Below are positions 37,995 through 48,720 of a DNA stretch of 48,875 bases, piece by piece (position 1 is the stretch's first letter; each line of letters opens with the position of its first letter). Source of the DNA: Stentor roeselii (Eukaryota; Ciliophora; Heterotrichea; Heterotrichida; Stentoridae). The stretch lies in the NCBI GenBank assembly GCA_006503475.1, contig RSEH01000318.1, positions 1-48,875 of the forward strand. Direction: 5' to 3'. Below the pieces are notes generated by a model. It saw only the letters and a list, made by a program, of their open reading frames with translations, had not been told where the DNA came from and did no database searches. The position numbers and the translations under genes are program-made.

Positions 37995-38470
37995 TATTTA
38001 TATTCAAACTACCTGATGAGGAGATAGGCGAGTCTATTATTTTAGAAATAAGTAAGATAGAGGTAATCGTCTCATGAGTACTCTAAAATTGTTTCGGATT
38101 TCTATGGTCACTTTCAGATTGATTCAGCTAAAGAGACCTTAATTTTTCAGAAGTTTTTCGTTGATCTTAAGTTCCGAAACTTTACTAATGCTGAAATCAG
38201 AACTTTTTGTAGCTCTATGAATTTTTGATTCATTCTTAATCACAGACGACTAGCGTAAAGGTTGACTTTTTTAGGATTTTCACAAGGTCTGCTTTTTTTG
38301 AAATAAATGAAAATTTTCTGGTGTTCAAGAAATCATTGAATGACTCGTGTTTGACTTACTCTTCTGAGATCCTTTATAAGTCTCGGAGATCAAGAATATG
38401 CGAATAAATTTTCCTTAAAAAGACAAGTGAGTTGAGAATAGCGAAAAATGCAAGGAATTTTTATGCTTAT
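37995..38470 (-). pseudogene. VID27 pseudogene, 5' half
   Basis: In the same orientation as the intact gene, this matches codons ~1-275 of VID27 with an internal deletion of roughly codons 100-205. Anchors: CCTGATGAGGAGAT (~38,010), AGATTGATTCAGC (~38,117), CAAGAAATCATTGAA (~38,325), AAGTCTCGGAGAT (~38,375) and GCGAAAAATGCAAGGAATTT (~38,440). Similarity continues upstream of the start codon (GTGATTCAAC...ATCAAGTAATTCTA), so the flank was copied too, which favours DNA duplication over retroposition. Confidence 0.85.
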
Positions 38471-38591
38471 ATAGTATGATAGTGGTTTTAATATTAGATT
38501 AAGTGATTCAACCACAAATTATATAAACGCTAGATCCATACGAATCAAGTAATTCTATCTTCATGATATCACTTAAGATCATATTTAACTC

Positions 38592-39044
38592 TTAACTAAA
38601 CTCATTATAAAACCTCAGCTTACTAACACGGCAGTGCAAATAAATGCTAGCGCAAATAGTGCAGAGAATAAGTAAGTACGCTAAGATCAAAATAACCTCG
38701 ATTATCCCTCCTAGACTTCTACTTTCATTATTCAAATAAGTTCCTAATGATTCAATTAGAGGAAAAGTTGTAGTTATAATGAAGAAAATCAAGAAGATTA
38801 TCAGGAAAACATTCAAGCTATCTTTATGGCTCGCATTTGGTTTGTTTAGAATACATAGGCCATATATTGCACTTGTCAATCCTTGAAGCATGATAAAAAA
38901 AATAAAGATATAAAATATCGTATACTCTGTAACATACCATGACATTCCGCTAAGGATCACTCCAACAACGCACTCTGATAATAAAATGATCAAAGAAATA
39001 TTTAAACTCTCAATCTTTTCATAATCATCCTGATAGTTTTCCAT
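38592..39044 (-). CDS. Four-helix membrane protein, unknown
   Basis: 150 residues, ATG start, TAA stop. It shows four hydrophobic spans (~17-35, 41-63, 77-97, 112-135), a tetraspan layout with a short acidic N-terminus (MENYQDDYEKIE) and a basic C-terminus. The third span is extremely Phe/Ile-rich (VFLIIFLIFFIITTTF). No family signature such as CCG was seen. It is an intact frame in a region full of relics, which speaks for a real gene. Confidence 0.6.
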   Translation of the reverse strand: MENYQDDYEKIESLNISLIILLSECVVGVILSGMSWYVTEYTIFYIFIFFIMLQGLTSAIYGLCILNKPNASHKDSLNVFLIIFLIFFIITTTFPLIESLGTYLNNESRSLGGIIEVILILAYLLILCTICASIYLHCRVSKLRFYNEFS

Positions 39045-40599
39045 TTTATAAAGCTTTAAAATTGAATAATAAACTATTTCAATGCTTTCATGATTTTTTC
39101 GGCAAATTAATCTGGGAAATTGTTATTAAATATATGCCTTTTCTTGAAGTACTTATTTGAATAATTGAAACAATACAAATATTATAATTTTATAGATAGA
39201 GATTTGTGAAATTATTTCAAATTAAGAAATTTATTAGTAGAGTAATAGGATTAAAACCTAAGAATAATAATTTATTTTGGGTTTATCTTGAAAATACTTA
39301 CAGTTTTTCTCTAATTTTTTTAATCCTGGTGAATTGAAATTGTCTTCGAAAAGAATCAATAACTCCAAAAAAGATATTTGTTGTTAATTAAGATAAATCT
39401 CTCTAATATTAAGTTTGACTTACCTTGACTAAATTTTATTCTCAAGCGTGAGCATTAATCATTGATAATAGATAAAGAATTATTATAATTTCCTAATGGT
39501 CTAATCAGAAATTCCTCAAAGATAAACACGATAATTAGAATATTTAAAAAATCAATTCTAGTAATTCAGTAATATGTATCTAACCTGCTGCAACTCATAT
39601 AAATTCATCGTCCAAAGTTTAACCAAATCCCTTTTGCATTTCAGATTTGCTCTTCAACTACAATTAACTAAATAATAAAATTTTCACAAATTTAAGTAAA
39701 TCGAAAGTATAAAATTATATTCTTTCTGTTTTATGAAACAACTAAAAATAAATTTTAAACCACTTTTCCATTTATCCAATCACTCCTTTTAAAATTATCA
39801 AATCTCCTCATTTCTTACTTTAATTCCTTTCAAAAGTTTCGATTGAACTAATCCCAAACAGATTTTCAGGACAAAAACTACTGAAATTACTCTAGCAGAT
39901 ATAAAACCTTCAAGCTCTAGAGTCCCCCCTTTCACTTCCAAACTTTCTCAAATTAACAACAACAAAAATCTGGTTTTGCTCCATGCAAAACAAAATATTC
40001 AGACTGAAGATAGAAAAATCTGAAGAATTATCACTAATCCTCAATTCAAGAAATTAGCAAATAGTTATTGGCAAGAATTCCAAAATATATATGATTGTGT
40101 AAAAAATCAGCACTTTTCAAAATTCTATTGAATTTTTTCAGTTTTACTGACTGGATTCCGCAGTATATCGATACACATGCAAGAGAAGATACTATGATCA
40201 TTAGTCAAGCTGTGATATATTTGATAGAGAATCAACAAATATTGTCCTAACATGCCAATAATAATTTGCTTTTTTTCTTGATGCTCCATGAGTATTCCTG
40301 AATGATGGGAAAATGTTACAAATGGAATTAGAAAGAGCTGGAAAACAGACAAAATTCATGTTCTTTTTTAATCTGCTTGTGATATCACCATTACTCTGTG
40401 CAGAGATATTTATATAGGCTGAACATAAGATTCTTATCAGAAATTAAGAATCAATTAGGATGATGTCAAGTTTAGCTTCTTTAGAAATGATGAAGAAATT
40501 CAAAGGGATTCATTATTTAATATTCAAGATTTATTAATATCTAAACAGAAAAATTTAAACTTCACATAGTATGAGATGAACGGAATATTTTATACACTA
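39045..40599. other. AT-rich region with a possible coding relic
   Basis: 1.5 kb without an intact gene. From 39,793 to 40,368 the + frame has 192 codons broken by eight TGA and one TAG but no TAA, which is odd for such AT-rich DNA (see findings). On the minus strand a 75-codon frame without ATG start (40,352-40,125) overlaps it. Which strand, if either, once coded is undecided. Confidence 0.4.
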
Positions 40600-40950
40600 A
40601 TCCTCTATCAAATATTTTAGTAGGATTAGAAGATGCAACATCAAGATATTAAATGTTTCAATGATAAGGCCTATGAATACTCCTTACTATGAAGGATCAT
40701 TATGCTAAAGATAGAATATCTAGATTCTTCTTTATTTATAAAATTTTTAACAAAAATATATCACCAAAATAGAGACAAGAAACTGGAGAAGTTTGCATTG
40801 ACTTGTTGAAAGAGAGATATACATCAGATATGAAAATCAGTAATCGATTATCGAGAATTTGTTTTCTCTTTAGTAAACTAAATCCGTTCAATGATAGTAC
40901 TGCTAATTTATATTGAAAACATAAGCTAATTCAATAAAAAGGCAAAAACT
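40600..40950 (+). pseudogene. Ubiquitin-conjugating enzyme (E2) pseudogene, copy 1
   Basis: Across two or three frames the + strand gives the E2 fold in order: SNILVGLEDA, then MIRPMNTPYYEGSL (family I-x-G-P-x-x-T-P-Y-x-G-G), then FIKFLTKIYH (family FxTKIYHPN), then TGEVCIDLLKERYTS with the catalytic Cys in the right place, and then SRICFLFSKLNPFND (family LLSIxxLLxxPNPxDP). Frameshifts and stops separate these parts, so it cannot be expressed as one protein. It resembles E2s with a TGEICLDLL active-site strand; I do not assign a subfamily. Confidence 0.75.
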
Positions 40951-41049
40951 TTAGAGGATTATTTTAATTCATTAAGTTAATAAGATTTTTTTAAACTTTA
41001 AATTCCAAAGTAATAAAAAAGCTTGATCATAATAGACTATCATAAAAGT

Positions 41050-41350
41050 AAATCAAGAAATTAGCATGAATCAAAACTCATTTGACCATTTCATATCCCT
41101 AATGTGCTTATTGGATTAAGAAATAATAATATAAAATGGATTGCTCATATAACTGGGCCCAAAGATACACCTTATTATTGTGGAAGCTTCATTATGCACA
41201 TAAATTTAATGAGAAATACCCGCTAGGAAACATTCTTCATGGTGCAAACCATTTTGATACTTTCTATCTACTATACAATAAATACATTATCAAAAAGGAT
41301 TACTGCGAAAGATTTTATAAAAACATTTTGATTCAATTATGTATATGATC
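41050..41350 (+). pseudogene. Ubiquitin-conjugating enzyme (E2) pseudogene, copy 2
   Basis: The + strand at ~41,091-41,200 reads IPNVLIGLRNNNIKW followed by IAHITGPKDTPYYCGSFIMHI, a clear E2 core. A frameshift then leads to FNEKYPLG and a degenerate tail (KKDY...NILIQLCI) matching the helix after the active site. The catalytic Cys strand is not recognisable. The 70-codon frame at 41,136-41,348 starting MDCSYNW is the wrong frame over the first half and should not be annotated as a gene. It follows copy 1 by ~100 bp in the same orientation. Confidence 0.75.
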
Positions 41351-42330
41351 TATTCATATGAGTTAGGGATTTAGCAATATTATTAACAGAAAATTAACAC
41401 TAAAAAGTTTTTTTATAATTAGATATTCGAATCTAACTTGAAAATGGTATAAAAGTATTAATGATAACCGAAATTCTTATTCACTAGATCAAATATCTAA
41501 ATAAATTTGAACCAAATTGTTCATCAAAATCGAAATTCAGTAAATTTTTATGAAATTTATAAAATTAGTTTTTTTTGCAATATATATGGCAATCTTGTAA
41601 AGCCTCCAAAGTACCCTATATCTAAGGATTATATGTAATCTGACTTAAACTATCTTTTACGCCAAATAAATGTCTTTTACAAAAAAACGATGCAATATTA
41701 AAAACTTAAGTATAATTGTGAAGCATAATTATGAAAAATTATTCTTACACGTCCATATCACCTTTGATGATCTAAGTGTTCAGTAAACAGAATTATGCTA
41801 AAAAAAATCCAAATTTACGGATTCTAACTTTATGGATTATAAATTAAAAACAAGAATGAAATTTATTCATAGCTAGTGTTTTTTTGAAATTTTAAATATA
41901 ATTATTTACATTAATCTTATTAATTTCTAGAATTATTCATAATTTTTTACTTCAAAGATTACATTTAATTAATAGATGGCTTGGTTTTTTAATAAAATCT
42001 TTAGGTTCAATCTCAATTTTGCTAAGAAGGGAATCTTTATCATTAACCATTAGCTTTACTTTCTACCTTTAATTAATAAAAATCACTTAAATGCTCTATA
42101 AATTTTCAAAATTTTGCGATACTCAAAATATATCATTCATAAATTGTCCAAAATTTCTTTGATTTGAGTCTCATATCGTTTCCTCCACATTTTATTAATT
42201 TTCGCTAAAAACTAGCCAAAACTACTCTATATTTTGAGTTAGCGATTTATTATCTGAAGGATTTATGACTTTTTTGAATGATTTATCTTTTTGTGCTCAA
42301 CAAATAGGATTTAAGGAAAAAGATTTTAAA
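41351..42330. other. AT-rich region, nothing recognised
   Basis: About 1 kb of very AT-rich DNA between the E2 relics and a minus-strand relic. No ORF, repeat or RNA gene was seen. Confidence 0.5.
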
Positions 42331-42950
42331 ATTCAATATGCTTTACAGGAATCACTAGAAATCGCAATTCCTGTCTTTATCCTTCTTTTAATCATTTCAT
42401 GTAAAGGTTCTCTACTTTATCACTAACAAATTCAATAAAACGCTCAGTATTATTTCCTCTGAATGCCTCCAATAATCCAGTTTTCTCATTAGAGAGCTCT
42501 TCCTTTACTATATTTAACAATCATCAATCTCTGCAATTTGTGTTTCACCTCAAATAGATAGGCTTGTTTCTTGAACATAAAATATAGCATCTAATGCCTT
42601 GAATTTAAGTAGCCATTTTACTTAAGGCACTTATATTGTATCGCTAAGCAACTATGAAAACTTTTAATTCAATACTTCATTCATATATTAGAAAATCAGT
42701 ATTCGAATTTTTAATTTCACATTTTTAAGCTAGGTTCCTGCTGTTGATGATATATAAGCTTGGTATTAGGTATTTTTGCATCAATATTATTGTTTCAAAA
42801 TAATATTTCGTTTCCCTTCCACACTTTAAGAAAACTTGATCAATGTTTATGATTCCAAATCCTGATATCATTTTGGGGTGTTTCCTCAGTAATCATAATC
42901 TCATATAACTCTATACTTCTCATTAATATTTAAATTAAAAAATATGAGGA
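42330..42950 (-). pseudogene. Coding relic of an unknown protein
   Basis: Several protein-like stretches follow each other on the minus strand. At 42,930-42,720 the frame reads RSIELYEIMITEETPQNDIR and on, with only TGA stops. At ~42,620-42,510 it reads FKALDAIFYVQETSLSI then GETQIAEIDD. At ~42,510-42,400 it shifts frame to IVKEELSNEKTGLLEAFRGN then ERFIEFVSDKVENLYMK. Their acidic/hydrophobic balance is unlike translated noise, but I recognise no family. Frameshifts and stops exclude an intact gene. Confidence 0.4.
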
Positions 42951-43639
42951 AAACTAAGGGTCAAATGATTAGATTATTTTCTGGGTAAACTTCAGAATTT
43001 GAACTATGTTTCATATTGTACAATATTTATAGAATTGAATGCTACAAATTTTTAAATACTAAATTATAATAAAGCACTTATCTATGTTTTTGATAATTCA
43101 TCTCCATTTTTTAACATTCAGAATATTTCTACAATTTTATAATCATAGCTATATATTAAAATGGATCTATCTTTTTTCTATTAGACCTCCATTTTATTAC
43201 AAGAATTCCATTATAGCTACATTTTTTCATAGCAAACTGTTAAGGTGAATCTATCTTTAATATATCAGATCTCGAATTTATATAGCAGCGATTTATTAAC
43301 CTTCTGGCAATTCAGATTCTCCAATATTTTTTAATTTTTAAGTATATTTTTAAAAATATAAGATATTTAATCTATTTATCTTTTATCAAATCAGGATAAT
43401 CTTCCAATCTATTATTGTAATGGGATCCTTTGAGAAAAGTGATTATATAAAATAAAGAGTTATCACTCCCATATCTTAAAAGAGAATTATCATGTTTGAT
43501 AATAAGTTTATATTTATATGCTCTCTTTAAAAACTTTCTACTATGATTTATTGATATATTGTAAATAATTATATTTTATGATATCATTTAATTTGTTTTT
43601 ACTCAAAAAAACTAACTAATGCAATTACTTTATATATTG
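42951..43639. other. AT-rich region, nothing recognised
   Basis: About 0.7 kb of AT-rich DNA up to the left edge of the segmental duplication. I see nothing in it. Confidence 0.5.
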
Positions 43640-46110
43640 TATAAGGCGAGTTCTTCACTTCGCATTTCTTTAGAGTAAAAATTCATAATTTTATTAATAA
43701 ATTGAATATCTTCTCTAAAAAGTAATAATCTAAGAGTTTTAATTAACTATTTTCTAATTTTGCGTTTTCGTATCATCATCCGCTGCTGGATTTCGACTAT
43801 CGATTAAATCTTCTTGTCGCTTAGCAATTTTTTTATCATTTTTAATCTTAGCCATATCTCTTTTATGATTTAGTTCTAATTCTTGTCTTTTTGTTTCATT
43901 TTCCATCTTAGCTAGTTTTCTTTGATGCTTTTGTTCTAATTTTAGTTTTTGTAATTCATGGTCTCTATCCTTATCTCTCTCTAGATAATTTATTGTTTCT
44001 TTATATAAATCTTCACTATCAGCATTAAAGATCATTCTAGACTCTTCGATTGTATATCTTTCTTCGTATACTACTTCAAATTTTCTTCCAATCATTTTAA
44101 CTTGATGTTTTGGATAATTGAAATTATTGTTATTGTATGCATTTACTTGTTTTTCTCTTTGATCTTCATTGTATACGGATTCGCATTTTTCATTTGGGCC
44201 CAATATTGCAAGCATTGGCTGTTTAATCAATTGGGTTTTTGATCTAGGTAAGAAAGACATATTTATATTATCTTCATTTTTCCATGATATAAATAATAAA
44301 AAAATTTGAAGATAGATAAAATGTCGATATTGTAAATTTTTCTTACTACTTGGTAATATTAATCATTAAGAAAATTTTTGCATTTCGATAAGTGAAAAAT
44401 GATATAAAAAGTTAACTACTCTTAGTAAGAAAATCTATATCTACAAAAATTTATATATTTATATTTTTCTATCTCTTATTAATGAAATCAAATGAATTTA
44501 CCTAGTGAATAGATATCTCTACATAAAAATTTCAATCCTTGGTGAAAAATTCAATAATTTTTCTTTTCATTTAATTGTAGTAGACACCTGCAGATTTCTC
44601 AAGAACACTAGTAATCTTTTTTATAATCTATAATAAACAAATTATTTCGAGATATTCATACATGAATCAATGCAAGAATAAGTGAAGAAACGAAATTTCA
44701 TATATAAAATCTGATAATTTACTCTTAGTCAGCATTCAACTATACTCTCACAATAATTATTCAAAACAAATTCAATCATTATTGAGATAATATCTCTGGC
44801 AATGAAGGCTATACATATTGACATTTAAAACTTTTCCTGTGATAAAATCACTCTATATTATCACAATTTTTCACCCTAGACACATCAAGTACTATACTTT
44901 AGACATTCCTTATTTAGATATGTTTAAATTAATATCATGATTATTTATAGCCTTTTTAAGTGAATTCAGTAGAGTATTTATGAGAAATTTTTAAAATTTT
45001 TTTGTATTCTTTGTAAATATAAATCTAAAATTCCACAAGTACTTCAAGCTTCTAAAATTTTATTTTACCGAGGGATTTCTACTCTTTTTAGTACATTACG
45101 TTAATTCCTTGCATTTTTAAGGATATTTAATCAAACACGAAAGACTTTTTTTAAATTGAAGTGAGGAAATTCTATTGTAAAATTTATTCGTTCTCTGCTC
45201 ACATAAAGGTATTTATATTATACACACTTTGTTTTAGATTAAATAATTTAAATAGCTTAAACTAGTAAATATTTGAAATATCTTTTCATTTGATCATGAA
45301 TTCTTAAATAAGTCTTAATAAAATATAATCCTAAATACATAAATGCTTAAAAAAACTAAAACTCTGAAAACAAAAGAGTAGTCTAATGACATTCATGCAG
45401 CTTTGAAAACATATTAGTAGTCATGAAACTCTGAAAGTCAGAAAAACAATAATTTCAAGACGGAGAAATCTGCGGCGACTTCCCAAAGAACATTTTTAGT
45501 TCTGAAATATTTCGAACGAGGCTACGGCGAGTACTACTAAGTGGCAGCTGTTACTTTCAAGGAATTATCAAAATGAAATATATTCAAAGCCTTAAAAATT
45601 CTCCTAGAATTCAAATAAATAAGCGAAGGCAAATATTTTCACAACAAATACACGATAAGGGAAGTGCACCTTGGCAAAAGAATGTTCAAGTTGATAGCTC
45701 AGCATAACAAGAATTTCATGGTCGTTTAATATAATAGAACTTAAAACTATTTGGATATAGAGGACCGAGTATCAGGCAGTTCCAATTTGGATAAGGATTA
45801 TTTCTGATTAAATTATCTATTTTAGTTTGCTTGAACTGCAAACTAAGTATTAAAAGATTCTTTGTACTTTCCTACTCCTTTCATAGAGACTCTAGCAAGA
45901 AGATTATTTGTATACTGTATAAAATTGATTCGATAAATTTAAAGCTTGATGCTATTTTTATATAATGGAAACCAGTATTTTAAAATTAAAGATCACTTCT
46001 TGTATTCTAAATAAATCGGTAAATTCCTTATAAGCATTCGTAGTTTAGGCTGCCTTTGATCGATATTTTTGCAGTAGTTTATATAATTATGAATATAATT
46101 TACAATTCAA
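43640..46110 (+). repeat. Subtelomeric segmental duplication, unit A
   Basis: Unit A (about 2.5 kb) aligns in the same order and orientation with unit B (46,530-48,640). Shared anchors in A: ATAATTTTATTAATAAA (~43,687), AAGAGTTTTAATTA (~43,732), TCACATAAAGGTATTTATA (~45,200), AATTTAAATAGCT (~45,245), GAATTTCATGG (~45,710), AGGCAGTTCC (~45,775), TTTATATAATTATGAA (~46,077). Identity is high at the ends and low in the middle, so the duplication is old. Each unit holds one minus-strand ORF near its left end. Confidence 0.75.
43754..44260 (-). CDS. Duplicated subtelomeric coiled-coil protein, copy A
   Basis: 168 residues, ATG start, TAG stop. An N-terminal motif (PMLAILGPNEKC) and a TIEES segment (~residue 70) are followed by a long charged coiled coil (LQKLKLEQKHQRKLAKMENE; NHKRDMAKIKNDKKIAKRQE). 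The copy B protein at 46,628-47,086 shares the motif order: GPNE, RE-x-Q, IG-x-K, TIEE, KLxLEQxHQxxLAKxE. The two proteins have diverged strongly, yet both frames remain open in otherwise decayed DNA. I know no family. Confidence 0.6.
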   Translation of the reverse strand: MSFLPRSKTQLIKQPMLAILGPNEKCESVYNEDQREKQVNAYNNNNFNYPKHQVKMIGRKFEVVYEERYTIEESRMIFNADSEDLYKETINYLERDKDRDHELQKLKLEQKHQRKLAKMENETKRQELELNHKRDMAKIKNDKKIAKRQEDLIDSRNPAADDDTKTQN

Positions 46111-46529
46111 CCTAAGCAATTCAACTAAAGTATTTTTTTCTATTTGTTAAAAGTTTTCTCTCTTGGTATCTTCTGCAATACATTAACTCTAAAAAATATT
46201 TTTATAAGTAGTAGCTACAGACCAAATCTTCTTTACCCCTTTCTAGTCGATTCAATTGCTAGATAATTAAAGATTGTAATATTTTTTAATTATATTACAT
46301 TTTCGCACTCTAGAGAGTATGCCTTATTTTTAGAATCTTAGTGTTTTGGGTTGACCCAATTAAACCAAGTACCTTTGAGCTCATTTGGATTAGTTATGAT
46401 GATTGTCTTGTATCATGAGCTGATTGGTGAATTTTTTAAAGTAATAAAGAGAATACATTGAATTATTCTGATTATGAATTGATTATATCATAATAGTAAT
46501 CTTAAATATGAGTGTCTGTCTTATTCATA
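44261..46529. other. Non-coding or decayed body of unit A and spacer
   Basis: 2.3 kb with no intact ORF. Around 45,470-45,740 the + strand gives protein-like fragments in shifting frames (KYFHNKYTIREVHLGKRMFK), and the matching part of unit B gives others (TTTTLIREIYLAKLRNLERN). Both look like a second gene of the unit that has decayed. A short palindrome, TTGGGTTGACCCAA, lies near 46,347. Confidence 0.4.
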
Positions 46530-48640
46530 TTACTTTTGAGCAAGTTTGATAATTTTATTAATAAAGAGGATATCTTTTCTAAAGATTAGTAAGATAAGAG
46601 TTTTAATTACTTGTATTAATTATCTGTTTACTTTGGTACCCATCCTCGACTCGCTCCTAGCCGGTTTCCATATTTTAATTCAGCTTCATGCTTAGCTATT
46701 TCTTTATCACTTTCAATCTTAGCTAGTTCTATTTGATGATTTTGTTCTAATTCTAGCTTTTTTAATTCAAATTCTCTTTCTTTATTTTGAAATTCTAAAC
46801 AATCATGCATTAAGTCGTTAATATGAGCACAACATAAATATATTGGTTCTTCAATTGTACGAGCTGTTCCATCAACTATTTGGTTTTTTTTTCCAATCTT
46901 TAGAAACATGTTTTGATTTGGATTATTAGCCATATGTTGAAAAATCTTGAATTGATTTTCTCTTGGATTTTCTATGTGCACTGGTAAGATGCCTTCATTC
47001 GGTCCAGCTAGTGCTAGTTGTTTCACTTTACCTAATTCGCTTTTAGCTCTAACTATTGGCCAAGATATATTAATTATATTCATCATTCGATAATAGGAGT
47101 GATATAGATCTATGTTTTGTAGATAATATACATAATGCTTAAACTTGATTAACTTAATATGGATTTTTTTTTCACTATCAATAAGGCATATCTCGTTTTT
47201 ATGATACCTTTATCCATCTGATGCTAATAAATTTCTCATAAAATGAATAAAGCAACTTCTTTATTTTTTCTAGTCTCCAAATTCAGCATATGGTAATCTT
47301 TTATATAGATAAATTTTTTGAATAAAGCTGGCTCATAATAGCAGTTTAACTACTACTCCTACTATAAATTACTGTGAGGGATCAAAAGTTATCTGTTTAT
47401 ATGAAGTAATTTAATTAAAACATTGTTGAATCAGATATGTTCAAACCACTATCCTGATTGCTTTGAGCCTTTGAAATGAAATCGGTAGAGTAATTATGAG
47501 TAAGTTCATCAATGTCTAAAGCTTTAAATGTAAATATGAATTTAAAAATTACACAGTAAAAATGAAACTGAGAGTCTTAAACTTAATTTAAGAAGAAATT
47601 TAAACTCTTTCGATTATTTTACAGTCGATTCCCTGCACATAAGTAAGCCTCTACTGAAAATTAACATAAGGATGCGGAAAGATTTTATTTATTTTAAAAA
47701 TTGTATATTTATTCTTCCTCTTCTCACATAAAGGTATTTATAAAATTTTTTTATTAATCAAGTAATTTAAATAGCTAGAACTAGTGAACATTTGAGAAAT
47801 CATTTCATTTAAAATGAATAAAAATTATTATAGATTTTGAATAAGTCTAAATAATATAGTCCTGAAAATTACAATATTAAAAAAAATAACACTCTAAGAA
47901 TAAAAAAATACTCTCAAAGATTTTTGGTGACTTACCAAAAAACAATTTCATTTGGAAATATTATAAAAAAAAAACATAAAATTAAGACACAATGGGTCGA
48001 CTTTAAAACGTACATTTTGTTTTTCTAAAAAATTAGAAAAGGATGCTTAAAGCCAGTACTAAGTTATAGCTATACTTTAGAGAAAAGAATCAAAAAAACG
48101 ATGTTCAAGGCCTTGAAATTTACTCCTGAAATGAATTTAATAAAAGCACCCCAATATTAACAACGACCACACTAATCAGGGAAATTTATCTTGCAAAACT
48201 AAGGAATCTTGAACGGAATTTCTTCAAATTGAAAGAATTTCATGGCTGCTTAAGATGATGATAATTAAAACTATATGGGATTTAGAAGTAGGCAGTTCCG
48301 GTAGAGTGAGCATTTAATTTAATTAAAATTATCTACTATACTTCACTGAAACAAAAGACTTGCCATCATCATGATCTTTGTACTTACCTGCCTCTATCTC
48401 TGGTGATCAATTGAAAAAATTGTTTTTATTATGTTTGAATGATTTGATGAACTTTAATGCTACCTACTCTACTTTTATATCATAAGCCTGTATTAAAAAG
48501 TTTTAAATCACTTTATGTATAACAAAAAAGTCTTTCAATTTATTTTAAAAATTTCGTAGCTAATCTTGTTTTTGGTGAAATATTTGCAGTGGTTTATATA
48601 ATTATGAACTTAATTAACAAGTAATTTTTTCAATATCATT
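46530..48640 (+). repeat. Subtelomeric segmental duplication, unit B
   Basis: Right-hand partner of unit A, about 2.1 kb, reaching to within ~80 bp of the telomere repeats. It carries the same anchors in the same order (ATAATTTTATTAATAAA ~46,552; TCTCACATAAAGGTATTTATA ~47,725; GAATTTCATGG ~48,236; AGGCAGTTCC ~48,290; TTTATATAATTATGAA ~48,592). The different spacing from unit A shows indels in the body. Confidence 0.75.
46628..47086 (-). CDS. Duplicated subtelomeric coiled-coil protein, copy B
   Basis: 152 residues, ATG start (double Met), TAA stop. The N-terminal half has QLALAGPNEGILPVHI, PRENQFKIFQHM, KIGKKNQIVDGTARTIEE and a Cys-containing helix. The C-terminal half is a charged coil (FELKKLELEQNHQIELAKIE) shorter than in copy A. 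It occupies the same position in unit B as copy A in unit A. Conservation of the open frame and motif order suggests a functional gene. Function unknown. Confidence 0.6.
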   Translation of the reverse strand: MMNIINISWPIVRAKSELGKVKQLALAGPNEGILPVHIENPRENQFKIFQHMANNPNQNMFLKIGKKNQIVDGTARTIEEPIYLCCAHINDLMHDCLEFQNKEREFELKKLELEQNHQIELAKIESDKEIAKHEAELKYGNRLGASRGWVPK

Positions 48641-48720
48641 CAGAATTTTTTGGAATCATATGACAAACATAACCACAAAAAAATATTTAAAAAATCAGAT
48701 AGTTTAAGATTAAACCATCT
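47087..48720. other. Body of unit B and telomere-adjacent DNA
   Basis: 1.6 kb without an intact ORF. Most of it belongs to unit B. The final ~80 bp before the telomere are AT-rich and show nothing. Confidence 0.5.

Noticed and set aside
40125-40352. 75-codon minus-strand ORF
   Set aside because: No ATG at the frame start, no homology and it overlaps the TGA-rich + frame; kept only as an ambiguity in that region.
41136-41348. 70-codon ORF as a small gene
   Set aside because: The overlapping frame encodes an unmistakable E2 core over the first half; the ORF is an out-of-frame remnant of that pseudogene.
43754-47086. Flotillin-like identity of the two duplicated ORFs from the GPNE motif
   Set aside because: Only four to six residues agree with the flotillin N-terminus and the rest does not match.
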